From assembly GCA_003132905.1 (NCBI GenBank), contig PKZC01000434.1, positions 14,651 to 33,338 on the forward strand: 18,688 bases of DNA, given 5' to 3'. The position numbers and the translations under genes were made by a program. The notes under the pieces were generated by a model. That model saw only the letters and a list, made by a program, of their open reading frames with translations. It was not told the origin of the DNA and did no database searches. The stretch is from Bryobacterales bacterium (GTDB lineage Bacteria; Acidobacteriota; Terriglobia; Bryobacterales; Bryobacteraceae). This document shows, in pieces, positions 5,951-14,700 of this stretch (position 1 is the first letter of the stretch; the number at the start of each line of letters is the position of its first letter).

Positions 5951-7920
5951 GATTCGCTGCTGGATTGCTTTGCTTCGCCGCCGTATTGGCCGCTCAATCG
6001 AACACGGTGATAAAAACCGAGACGCGCGAAGTGCTGGTGGATGCCATCGTCACCGGCAAGAATGGCGCATATGTGTCCGATTTAAGCGCCAAGGATTTTC
6101 ATCTCTCCGAAGACGGCAAGGAGCAAAGTATCAAGGGATTCGCTGTGGAATCCACATCCGCGGCCGCCCAGCCCCGCTCCCTGGTCTTGTTTTTCGACGA
6201 GACCAGCATGGAGGCGCGCGATGAAGTCGCAGTGCGCCAGGCCGCCGCTAGTTTCATCGATGCCGAAGCGGGGCCGAACCATAGGATAGCCATCGTCACC
6301 TTCAATGGTTCCGTGCGCATTGTGCAAAGCTTCAGCGACAATGCCGGCCGGTTGAAGGATGCTTTGGCCCAATCGAGTTTTCACGGCCTGGCGCCCAGCG
6401 CCGCCGATTCGGACCGATCGCACGACCCCAGCCGGGCTCAAGAAGACCGCCTCTCGGGATCGCCGCGGGCCAGCGGCAACCTGGCTGCAAACACCATGGC
6501 GGTCCGCAATATGATCCGCTCCTTGGGTGACCTGGGGAAAAGCCTGGGCGTGCTTCCCGGCCGGAAAATTGTGGTTTTGTTTACCGGGACGCTGTCCTCC
6601 TCCACTGATCAAAAGTCGGAAGTGCGGGACGCCACCGATGCTGCGAATAAATCCGGAGTCGCCTTCTATGCCGTCGATGTGCGACCGGTCTTTGCGCAGA
6701 CCGATCCCGGCGATGCACGCACTCCGCAATCCGTACCCACCTACATGCCACGCGGCGGAGGGCCGGGTGGAGGGCCAAGGGGGGATTCCGACGATCTCGG
6801 CTCGCCCATTCCCGATTCCGGCGCCAGCAGCCAGCAGATTTTGTTTGGTCTGGCCAACGGCACGGGAGGGTTCGTGGTTCGCAACACCACCGATCTGTTG
6901 GGAGGATTGCAGAACATCGCACAAGAACAACAGCAGTATTACGCTCTCACTTACGTGGCTCCCGAATCGAAGGAGGACAGTTGCCACACGCTCCGCGTGA
7001 AGGTGGATCGTAAAGGCACGAAGGTGCGTTCGCGCACCAGTTACTGCACGGCAAAACCCTTGGATCTGCTCGCGGGAACCACGGCGGGTAAGGATTTGGA
7101 GAACCGCGCGACGGGCACAGAGGCCGGCGGCATCGCTGCGTTCATGAACCTTCCCTACTTCTATCTCTCGCCTAACGTGGCTCGCGTCAATCTGGCAATG
7201 GAAATCGCTGCGGACGCGCTCAAATTCCAGAATCAGAAAGGCAGGATGCACGCGGAAATCAATCTGCTGGGCATCGCGTCAACGCCTGATGGTAATGCGG
7301 GAGCACGCTTTAGCGATACCGCGAAGTTCGATTTCGAGAATCAGGCGGAAGTCGACAAGCTGAAGGGCAAGCTCCTGCATTACGAGAAGGAGTTCAAAAT
7401 CGCTCCCGGCCGGTACCGTTTTACGCTGGCATTCAGTTCCGGCGGCCAAAGTTTCGGCAAACTGGAAGCGCCTCTGGAAGTGGAACCGCGCAAACCCGGC
7501 GATCTGGCTTTGAGCGGAATCGTGCTCAGCAAAGAGGCCCGACCGGCTGCCGATCTTGGCTTGTCGACGGGCGTTTCGCCCATCGGTGACGGCACCCCGC
7601 TGATCGCGCAAGGCATGCAAGTGATACCGGCTGGCTCGCATCAGTTCCTGAAAGCGGAGCCTGCGTTTTTTTACTTTGAAGTGTACGATTCGAATCCGGC
7701 CTCGGTGAGCCCTCAAGTGCTGAGCGCTCAAGTGCGCATCCTGGATCGCGCTACCGGAACCTCAAAGTGGGATTCGGGATTGCTGAAGCTGAACGTCCCG
7801 CAACAAGGCGGCAACCTTCCGATCAATTCACTCGCCTCGGGAGCATATCAACTCGAAGTTACGGCAACCGGCTCGTCCGGTACGCGAGTGAAACGGACGG
7901 CGGATTTCGAAATTCAGTAG
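5947..7920 (+). CDS. Exported VWFA-related acidobacterial protein (TIGR03436), second of pair
   Basis: The protein has 657 aa. A short signal peptide (1-16, cut at LAA/Q) leads into the same N-terminal beta module as its neighbour (about 24-66: EVLVDAIVTGKNG, DLSAKDFHLSEDGKEQ). The VWA fold begins at about 78 with SLVLFFDETSM; Asp84 is present, but the serines of DxSxS are replaced (D-E-T-S-M). RIAIVTFNGSVRIVQSF (113-129), LPGRKIVVLFTGTL and GVAFYAVDVRPV (about 203-248) continue the sheet. A Gly/Pro-rich loop occupies 269-278. C346 and C367 may form a disulfide. The C-terminal half (about 395-657) is beta-rich and ends FEIQ. The start ATG overlaps the previous stop (ATGA). The two proteins differ enough in length and inserts to be diverged partners and not a recent copy. 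A role as a hetero-oligomeric surface or periplasmic complex is inference. Confidence 0.88.
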   Translation: MRFAAGLLCFAAVLAAQSNTVIKTETREVLVDAIVTGKNGAYVSDLSAKDFHLSEDGKEQSIKGFAVESTSAAAQPRSLVLFFDETSMEARDEVAVRQAAASFIDAEAGPNHRIAIVTFNGSVRIVQSFSDNAGRLKDALAQSSFHGLAPSAADSDRSHDPSRAQEDRLSGSPRASGNLAANTMAVRNMIRSLGDLGKSLGVLPGRKIVVLFTGTLSSSTDQKSEVRDATDAANKSGVAFYAVDVRPVFAQTDPGDARTPQSVPTYMPRGGGPGGGPRGDSDDLGSPIPDSGASSQQILFGLANGTGGFVVRNTTDLLGGLQNIAQEQQQYYALTYVAPESKEDSCHTLRVKVDRKGTKVRSRTSYCTAKPLDLLAGTTAGKDLENRATGTEAGGIAAFMNLPYFYLSPNVARVNLAMEIAADALKFQNQKGRMHAEINLLGIASTPDGNAGARFSDTAKFDFENQAEVDKLKGKLLHYEKEFKIAPGRYRFTLAFSSGGQSFGKLEAPLEVEPRKPGDLALSGIVLSKEARPAADLGLSTGVSPIGDGTPLIAQGMQVIPAGSHQFLKAEPAFFYFEVYDSNPASVSPQVLSAQVRILDRATGTSKWDSGLLKLNVPQQGGNLPINSLASGAYQLEVTATGSSGTRVKRTADFEIQ

Positions 7921-7953
7921 CTTGCATCTAAGCGGTTCAACCGAGTCCATGGA
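7921..7953. repeat. Two short palindromes after the VWFA pair
   Basis: Directly after the stop of the second VWFA gene lie an 11-bp palindrome CGGTT-C-AACCG (7933-7943) and TCCATGGA (7946-7953). They could form weak hairpins or bind a dimeric protein, but there is no T-run for an intrinsic terminator. The first nine bases of the gap, CTTGCATCT (7921-7929), recur at 15178-15186 before paralog 3. Confidence 0.35.
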
Positions 7954-7970
7954 ACTTCCATCAAGAATCT

Positions 7971-8000
7971 TTGAAAAGTAGGCAGAAGCCGAAGTAGAAT
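7971..8000 (+). promoter_or_regulatory. Sigma70-type promoter of large paralog 1
   Basis: TTGAAA (7971-7976) and TAGAAT (7995-8000) each match the sigma70 consensus at five of six positions and are separated by 18 nt. Transcription would begin near 8006-8008, about 32 nt before the ATG at 8039. The -35 lies in a segment (TCAAGAATCTTTGAAAAG, 7961-7978) that is nearly repeated before paralog 3 at 15271-15290. Confidence 0.55.
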
Positions 8001-8004
8001 AAAG

Positions 8005-8034
8005 CCTCAGAGATAACAAATGTACCTCAGAGAT
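8005..8034 (+). promoter_or_regulatory. 10-bp direct repeat, likely operator, at the start of transcription
   Basis: CCTCAGAGAT occurs at 8005-8014 and again at 8025-8034. The repeats start 20 bp apart, about two helical turns, so both copies face the same side of the DNA. The first covers the predicted transcription start and the second ends 4 nt before the ATG, where its AGAG is also the only ribosome-binding-like sequence. A protein bound there could block both transcription and translation. Confidence 0.45.
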
Positions 8035-8038
8035 CATA

Positions 8039-11000
8039 ATGGATAAGATGCGCTGTCTTGGAATTGCCGCCTCATTGGCTCTTGCCTTCGCGGGTGCCCT
8101 TTGCGCTCAGATTTCGCCCACCACAGTGCCAAACGGAACCGCGGGCAGCTACTACTCAGTGCAGCTGACGGAGACGGAGCAATTCAACGTGGCGCCGGTC
8201 ACGTGGAGCTACCAAGGTAGCCTGCCACCCGGGCTGACGCTGAACACGTCCACGACGACCACGACCACTACCATCAGCGGAACGCCGACCGCAACGGGCA
8301 TCTACACCTTCACCGTTGCAGCGATGTACAATGAGTCCGCCCCAACCACCGACACCCGGAGCTACACAATTGCGGTCACTTCTCCCTGTAAGCCCACTCT
8401 CGCTCCGGCTTCTCCCCTCCCACCCGGCGAGGTAAGCTTTCCCTATTCCAGCAGCTTCACTGTTTCCGGTTGTCCAGCAGAATCGTACACATATTCGGAG
8501 CAGCTGAGTCCCTTCTCGTCAAACGCTTTTCCTCCAGGGCTCACTCTACAGTCGAACGGTATGATCACGGGAACTCCGACCACTGCGGGAACCTACACCT
8601 TTGTGGTCATAATTACCGATCAATACCAAACGGCGACTCAATTTCAGTACAGCCTAACCATTACCTCGCAGCCCACCATCACTACTACTTCTCCGCTGCC
8701 GAATGGTCTGGTGGGCGTCCCTTACTCTCAACAACTCGCAGCTACTGGCGGCATCCCGCCGTATACCTTTCACATTAATGCCCCGCCACCCGGGATTACC
8801 CTCACCCAGAGCGGTGTGTTCAGTGGCACTCCCACCAAAGCTGGAACATACAATTTCAACATCGGCGTATCCGATAGTCTCGGTGCGAATTCGGAAACCG
8901 TTTCCAACTTTCAGGTGACCTTTGGGACTGCGGTTTCGCAAATACTGGTCGCACCCTTAAGTTTGACCTTCAATTCAACTGTGGGCGGCAATCCGCCACC
9001 CACCCAAGCCATCGCACTGGTGCCGGCCACGGGAACCACGCCTCCGGTAAACTTCCGGCTTGTTGTTGACAACGGACAGAACGGTGCGGCGGCGCCTTCC
9101 TGGATCACCGTTACTCCAGCCAACGGCACGGTGCCGGCGGGCCTGGTGGTGAGTGTCGATCAGGGGAGCTTGCCTGCGGGAAGTTATCCCGCCCGCATTC
9201 AGGTGATCGATGGCAATGGATTCGCTACTGATGTTTCCGTCACACTGAACGTCGCCAGCGCACAGCAGCAATTGAATGTCGCGCCGTCGATCCTAAGTTT
9301 TTCCGCCCGCTCGGCAACCCCCGGAAACCTTATTGAAGAGCTTGTCGTCACAGGGCCAGCATCGCTCAGCTTCACCACCGCTGTGGTCAACCACAGTTCC
9401 TGGATTTCCAGCGTCACGGCCGGCTCCAACACCACCGCGCGGAATGCGCCGGTCTTCGTTCAAGTTCAAGTGAACACCACCGGTCTGCCGGTGGGCGCTT
9501 ATCAGGACGCGATCCTGGTGTCATCCTCCGCTGGAAATATTCAGGTTCCTGTCTCGTTGTTTGTCGCAGCTAGCGGACCCATTCTCGCAGTCAATACTAC
9601 GGGCGTATTGTTCCAGGCCATCCAAGGCGGCGGATCCACCGCTACCCGCACCGTCAAGATCCTGAATTTGGGCGATCCCAGTTCTACGGTGAATTGGAGC
9701 GTCTCGCTCGTGAGCGGCTCCAATTGGCTCAGCTTGATTCCCGCGAGTGGAACCGCCACCAGCACGGCTCCAGGTTCACTCACCCTGGCGCTCGCTCCGA
9801 ACGACCGGTCACTCGCGCCCGGCCCCTATTACGCAATCGTCAAGATAACCGATTCCAATTCGTTGAACTCGCCCCAATACGTGACGGCGGTCTTGAATCT
9901 GGAATCGAGTACGGCGGCGCCCAGCCCGGATCTCGCTCCCGTGGGCCTTTTCTTCACCACGCCGGCGGGCGGATCGGCGCCCACGCCGCAGCAAGTCCAG
10001 ATCAACACCAGCAGTACGACGCCGGTAACATTCAATGCTTCGGCCTCAACATTCGGAACCGGGACGTGGCTGAGCGTAACTCCCGCCACGGGATCCGCCA
10101 GCGGACAAGCATCCGGGTCGGTGGCGGTATCCGTCAATCCTACCGGCCTTACCGCAGGTATCTACTCGGGCAATATCAACGTTTCTATTGGATCGTTGCT
10201 CCAGTCCGTCAACGTCACGTTCGTGGTGCAGAACACCGGCACGATCAATGCCAGCGCCCGCCCCAGACCCGAAGCGGCCGGATGCGCCCCGAGCAAATTG
10301 GCAATTACTGAAACCGGCCTCGCCAACAACTTTGCGGTTCCCGCCGGATGGCCCGCAACATTGATTGTGCAACTCAATGACGATTGCGCCGCGTCCGTCA
10401 CCAATGGCAACGTAGTCGCTAGCTTCTCCAACGGTGACGCACCGCTCAACTTGGTTGGCGATACGCTCGGCAACTACTCCACCACCTGGCAACCCGGCGG
10501 CATTAATTCCAACATGGTGGTCACCCTGAACGCCACGGCGGGCACTTTACAGCCGGCTATTGCGAAGCTCTATGGTGGAATCGCTCCGAATCAGACGCCG
10601 CCGCCAACGGTCAGTCCAGACGGCACGGTTAATAATCTAAACCCAGTGGGCGGAGCGCCTTTATCGCCGGGGACCATCGCGCAGGTTTACGGTACGGGCT
10701 TGGCCACGTCAATGAGTTCCACCGGCGCGCCCCCTCTTCCCAACACATTCAACAACACCTTCGCGCTGGTCGGCTCAACGCAAGCTCCGCTCTATTTCCT
10801 GAGCAGCGGCCAGATCAATATTCAAATTCCGAACGAGGCCGCCGCCACACAGCAAGTCCCGATTGTTCTGAGCGTCAACAATGCGCTCACGCTGCCTTTG
10901 ATGCTCAGTATCGTCCCCGCCACGCCAGGCGTATTGTCGGCCAATGACGGGCCAACAACGCCCGATGTCCAAAACGGTGCGCACATCATCGCGCAGCACT

Positions 11001-11332
11001 CGGCCGATTTCTCGCTGGTCTCCAGCGCCAATCCAGCAAAGCCGGGCGAGTATCTGGTGATGTATCTGGTAGGAATGGGTCCCACGAATCCCAGCGTGCC
11101 TTCCGGTGTAGCCGCGCCCGACTCGCCGCTTTCACCGGTGGTCAATCAACCTACCGTGACGGTGGCTTCGCAGCCAGCTACGGTCGCGTTCGCTGGCCTA
11201 ACCCCGGGCTTCGTCGGCCTCTATCAGATCAATTTCCAGGTGCCCACCAGCGCGAGTTCGGGCGAACTGGAAGTGGATGTCACCCAAAATGGTGTAGCCG
11301 CCAACCCGACCTTGCTGCCTGTATCGAACTGA
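8039..11332 (+). CDS. Giant secreted Ig/BACON-repeat protein with C-terminal TIGR03437 domain, paralog 1
   Basis: The protein has 1097 aa. Residues 1-23 are a signal peptide ending LCA/Q; the ATG at 8039 is used, though Met4 is also possible. Three Ig-like He_PIG-type domains follow (about 25-114, 117-209, 212-297), each with LPPGLTL and (I)SGTPT-GTY-F signatures. The first has a run of seven threonines (72-78). The second has the pair C117/C145. Four BACON-like beta-sandwich repeats follow (about 301-406, 411-510, 513-622, 628-732), marked by PSWITVTP, SNWLSLIP and GTWLSVTP and by closing GxYxxxIxV strands. An additional Ig-like domain (745-848) has C749 and C783. The TIGR03437 domain fills 862-1097, ending FAGLTPGFVGLYQINFQVP and NPTLLPVSN. 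There is no membrane anchor or sorting motif after it. The domain set suggests binding to polysaccharide or a surface. It has its own promoter and is followed by a heptamer inverted repeat. Confidence 0.85.
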   Translation: MDKMRCLGIAASLALAFAGALCAQISPTTVPNGTAGSYYSVQLTETEQFNVAPVTWSYQGSLPPGLTLNTSTTTTTTTISGTPTATGIYTFTVAAMYNESAPTTDTRSYTIAVTSPCKPTLAPASPLPPGEVSFPYSSSFTVSGCPAESYTYSEQLSPFSSNAFPPGLTLQSNGMITGTPTTAGTYTFVVIITDQYQTATQFQYSLTITSQPTITTTSPLPNGLVGVPYSQQLAATGGIPPYTFHINAPPPGITLTQSGVFSGTPTKAGTYNFNIGVSDSLGANSETVSNFQVTFGTAVSQILVAPLSLTFNSTVGGNPPPTQAIALVPATGTTPPVNFRLVVDNGQNGAAAPSWITVTPANGTVPAGLVVSVDQGSLPAGSYPARIQVIDGNGFATDVSVTLNVASAQQQLNVAPSILSFSARSATPGNLIEELVVTGPASLSFTTAVVNHSSWISSVTAGSNTTARNAPVFVQVQVNTTGLPVGAYQDAILVSSSAGNIQVPVSLFVAASGPILAVNTTGVLFQAIQGGGSTATRTVKILNLGDPSSTVNWSVSLVSGSNWLSLIPASGTATSTAPGSLTLALAPNDRSLAPGPYYAIVKITDSNSLNSPQYVTAVLNLESSTAAPSPDLAPVGLFFTTPAGGSAPTPQQVQINTSSTTPVTFNASASTFGTGTWLSVTPATGSASGQASGSVAVSVNPTGLTAGIYSGNINVSIGSLLQSVNVTFVVQNTGTINASARPRPEAAGCAPSKLAITETGLANNFAVPAGWPATLIVQLNDDCAASVTNGNVVASFSNGDAPLNLVGDTLGNYSTTWQPGGINSNMVVTLNATAGTLQPAIAKLYGGIAPNQTPPPTVSPDGTVNNLNPVGGAPLSPGTIAQVYGTGLATSMSSTGAPPLPNTFNNTFALVGSTQAPLYFLSSGQINIQIPNEAAATQQVPIVLSVNNALTLPLMLSIVPATPGVLSANDGPTTPDVQNGAHIIAQHSADFSLVSSANPAKPGEYLVMYLVGMGPTNPSVPSGVAAPDSPLSPVVNQPTVTVASQPATVAFAGLTPGFVGLYQINFQVPTSASSGELEVDVTQNGVAANPTLLPVSN

Positions 11333-11345
11333 TACTAAAAGCTAA

Positions 11346-11459
11346 AGAAGTCAGAAGTCAGAATTCAGAAGCCAGAATCCTGGGCGTTGGAAAAGCCGCG
11401 GACGATGCGCGAGCTCGCTCCCCCATTCTGGATTCTGAATTCTGGATTCTGAATTCTTC
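11346..11459. repeat. Inverted heptamer array
   Basis: Five tandem 7-bp units of the form AGAAnnC (11346-11380) face five units of the form ATTCTnn (11425-11459), the reverse complement of the same motif. The two 35-bp arms flank a 44-bp centre that holds the palindrome GCGAGCTCGC (11409-11418). The array starts 13 bp after the stop of paralog 1, and the arms can pair into a long, slightly mismatched stem in several registers. It might act as a transcript 3' end or be a mobile or expanding intergenic repeat. Heptamer arrays are known as STRR elements in cyanobacteria, but I cannot place this one in a named family. Confidence 0.75.
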
Positions 11460-11466
11460 ACCTGAG

Positions 11467-11496
11467 GTACTGCTGGTCCCCATACCAGCCTAGTAC
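11467..11496 (+). promoter_or_regulatory. Bulged hairpin upstream of paralog 2
   Basis: GTACT-GCTGGT (11467-11477), a CCCCAT loop and ACCAGC-ct-AGTAC (11484-11496) form an 11-bp stem with a 2-nt bulge. There is no T-run. Its right arm is part of TAGTACTG, which recurs at 15169 before paralog 3. There the corresponding region forms a smaller GGTAC/GTACC hairpin (15150-15164). Confidence 0.45.
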
Positions 11497-11603
11497 TGCT
11501 TGTGCATTCCCTTCACAAAACCTTTCAGTAAAATCCATTGGGTATGGGTTGAATGGAATGACCGCTCGCAGTGCCAGCTTCAAATTGATATCAAGCGATG
11601 CTT
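11491..11603 (+). promoter_or_regulatory. Upstream blocks shared with paralog 3, likely promoter region of paralog 2
   Basis: Three blocks are shared in order with the region before paralog 3. TAGTACTG-CTTG-GCAT begins at 11491, TTC-TAAAAT then GGGTA at 11525-11544, and TCAAGCGAT-CTT at 11591-11603. TAAAAT (11529-11534) resembles a -10 element, but the TTG upstream is about 23 nt away, too far for a standard -35, so the sigma factor is uncertain. The third block overlaps the palindrome TTGATATCAA (11585-11594). Downstream, TGTAAAC occurs at 11605 and 11615, and GTTTA-G-TAAAC at 11637-11647. In the 373-bp gap 11333-11705 I see no gene. Confidence 0.45.
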
Positions 11604-11652
11604 CTGTAAACCGGTGTAAACTGCTGCGGAATTTTGGTTTAGTAAACAAAAT

Positions 11653-11681
11653 GGCGCGGTCTGTCTCTACTGCACCGCGCC
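11653..11681 (+). promoter_or_regulatory. GC-rich leader hairpin before paralog 2
   Basis: GGCGCGGT (11653-11660) and ACCGCGCC (11674-11681) are perfect inverted repeats around a 13-nt loop. The hairpin ends 9 nt before the strong Shine-Dalgarno sequence AGGAGGAG (11691-11698) of the gene at 11706. It has no counterpart before paralogs 1 or 3. It may stabilise the messenger or modulate ribosome access; it lacks a T-run and so is not an ordinary terminator. Confidence 0.5.
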
Positions 11682-11705
11682 AAGAATCAGAGGAGGAGAA
11701 GGTAA

Positions 11706-14700
11706 ATGACTCACGCTTCTCTGTGTAAGAAGACGTACAAAAACACCTTAGGGTTCCCTGGATCCATTGTCCCGACTTGTCGTTTGTTCGGCTTCTTCAT
11801 TCTCCTTCTGACAACCGGAAACCTGCTGCTTGCGGCCGCGCCACTGCCGACGCTGATCACCATTACGACGACATCGTTGCCGGGCGGCACCGTCGGCGCG
11901 CCATACCAAAATGCGGACGGAAGTACTGTACAGCTCAAGGCCAAAGGTGGAAGTGGGACGTACGCGTGGTGCTATACCGTCGGCGGGCAAATGAACTGTA
12001 GCGGCCCCCCTACTCCCCCCGTGGCCACTCTCGTGTATGAAGGATTGTCGTTCAACTCGGACGGCACGATCACCGGAACTCCCACCACCGACGGCACAAT
12101 AAGCTTTTCCGTTTATGCGGAGAATCCACACACCCAGAAAAATCTGAGCAGCCCCTCGACACCTACGATCACGATTACGGGATGCACGTCCACCACAATT
12201 GCGCCTTCGTCCCCGCTTCCCCAGGGAGAAGTGGGCGTTGTCTATAACTCGGTCCAATTCATGGCGTCTGGCTGCGGGGGCCCCTATACTTACGCGGGTT
12301 CCGCGCCCGTCGGTCAAAACTCATACCCTTCGGGTCTCTCGGTCACGAGCGACGGAAGCTTAACCGGTACGCCCACCGTTGCGGGAACCTTCACAATCGT
12401 TGTGACGGCAATCGACGCCTACCAGGATCAGACACCGGCTCAGTACAGCATTACCGTCGTTCCGCCGCCGAGCATAACTACGCCTTCGCCACTGCCGAAC
12501 GGGATCGTGAACGTGGCCTACTCACAACAGATCGCCGCTGCGGGCGGAACTCCGCCGTACACTTTTTCCATGAATGCCGAGCCGCCCGGGATTGTGAATG
12601 TCGATCCCAATGCCGGCGTCCTGCATGGAACTCCGGCCAAGACGGGAACCTATTCGTTCAATATTGGAGTCACCGATAGCTTGGGGGCGCAAACGGTCAC
12701 TCCGTTCCAGGTCACATTCGTGACGGTGGCCTCCCAAATTCAGGTAATGCCTTTGAGTCTGACATTCAATGCGAGTCAGAACGGCAATCCTCCGCCCCCG
12801 CAAGCGATCACCCTGGTGCCGGCCATCGGCGCGACGCCGCCCGTGAACTTCACCATTGTTACTGACGCCGGCCAGAGCGGTACAGCGTCCCCTTCATGGA
12901 TCGCCGCCACTCCTACCAGCGGAACCACGCCGGCTGGGCTCGTAGTCAGCGTGAATCCGGCCACGCTGGCCGTGGGAACGTATGCGGCGCGCATTCAAGT
13001 TTTAGACCCCGTGGGTGTTCCTACCGATGTCCCGGTAACGCTCAACGTCACCAGCGCAACACAGCAGTTGACCGTCGCTCCGGTGATGCTGAACTTCGCC
13101 GCGCTGTCATCCGCTCCCGGGAATCTCATGCAGAATGTGCTGGTCTCTAACACAGGTGGAGGGTCTCTGCCGTTCAATACGTCCGTTGTGGGCAACACCT
13201 CGGTGATCGCCAGCGTCACCGCTAGCTCCAACCCTTCCACTCCAAACGCGCCGGCGTTCCTTCAAGTTTTAGTGGACACAACCGGGCTGCAGGCGGGAGC
13301 GTACCATAACACCATCCTTGTTTCCTCCTCTTCCGGCACCACCGCGATTCCCGTCTCGCTATTTATCGCTAGCAGCGGGCCAATCCTGGGCGTGAACACC
13401 TCGGGTGTCTTGTTCCAAGCCATACAAGGCGGCGGATCCACCCAGACCCAAAGCATCGAAGTTCTCAATCAAGGCGATTCCACTTCCACCGTGAATTGGA
13501 CCGCGTCCTTGGTGAGCGGCTCAAACTGGCTGACGTTGGGCTCCTCCAGCGGAACTGCAACAGCGGCAACTCCGGGTCTTCTCACCTTGGCGCTTGCACC
13601 CAACGCCACCGAGCTCGCGCCTAGTCCGTACTACGCCATCGTTAAGATCACCGATTCCAATTCATTGAATTCGCCGCAATATATCACTGCGGTCCTGAAT
13701 CTACAGCCGGGCTCGGCAGCTCTCGCGCCCAATCTCGTTCCCGCAGGTCTCTTTTTTACCACTACGACCGGCGGAGCTGCACCCGCATCGCAGCAAGTTC
13801 AGGTCAACGCCAGCAGCTCCGCGCCATTGACCTTTAACGCCGCAGTCACCACTGCCGACAATGGCAGTTGGCTGAGTGTTACGCCCGCATCCGGTAACGC
13901 TAGCGGACAAACTGCCGGCTCCATCGCGATATCGGTGGACCCCACGGGCCTCGCAACAGGCGTCTATACCGGCGATGTCAGCGTTTCTATCGGCGCCGTG
14001 CTCCAGTCCGTGAATATCACATTCGTTGTGCAGAACGCCGCGGCTTCAACCACGACACCCAGCGCGCGGCCGAAAGCCGCCGCCGCTTGCACGCCGACTC
14101 AGCTGGCGATTACTCAAACGGGCATACCCAATAACTTCATCGTCCCGGCGGGATGGTCCGCTCCATTAACGGTTCAGATCAATGACGATTGCGGATCGCC
14201 CGTTACGAATGCGAATGTAATCGCGAGCCTCTCCAACGGTGATGCGCCGCTCTATTTAATTGGCGATTCACTTGGCAATTACTCCGCCATCTGGCAGCCC
14301 GGCGCAGCCAACGGTAATAACATGGTGGTCAACTTCACCGCCATGGCCGGCACTTTACAATCCGGCGTGGCGCAACTCTTCGGCGCGGTGATTCCAAACC
14401 CCACCCCGCCGCCTTCGCTCGCTCCCGGCGGAACGCTCAACAATCTCAACCCGGTTGTCGGCGCGCCGCTGGCTCCGGGAACCATCGCGCAAGTCTATGG
14501 CTCCGGGCTCGCTGCGTCAGCCACGTCCACTGGCACGCTTCCACTGCCCATTATGTTCAACAATACGTTCGCACTGGTAGGCTCCGCGCAAGCCCCACTT
14601 TATTCTCTGAGCAACGGCCAGATCGATATTCAGATTCCGAGCGAGTTGAGCGCGCCGCAGCAAGTACCTGTGGTTCTCAGCGTTAACAATGCCCTAACGC

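Noticed and set aside
6082..7251. Minus-strand open frame of 389 codons opposite the second VWFA gene
   Set aside because: The plus-strand protein has a signal peptide and family motifs across the same span. The antisense translation has no recognisable domain and no good start context.
9694..10492. Plus- and minus-strand open frames (9694-10311 and 10046-10492) inside paralog 1
   Set aside because: Similar shadow frames recur at matching positions in the other paralogs because the DNA is homologous; they lack motifs and read as composition artefacts.
11346..11459. CRISPR array or insertion sequence
   Set aside because: The units are only 7 bp, directly adjacent with no spacers, and inverted in the second arm; there is no transposase or cas gene.
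11458..11649. Possible 63-codon minus-strand gene in the gap before paralog 2
   Set aside because: It begins with TTG, lacks a ribosome binding site and runs through the conserved upstream blocks, which explain the sequence better.
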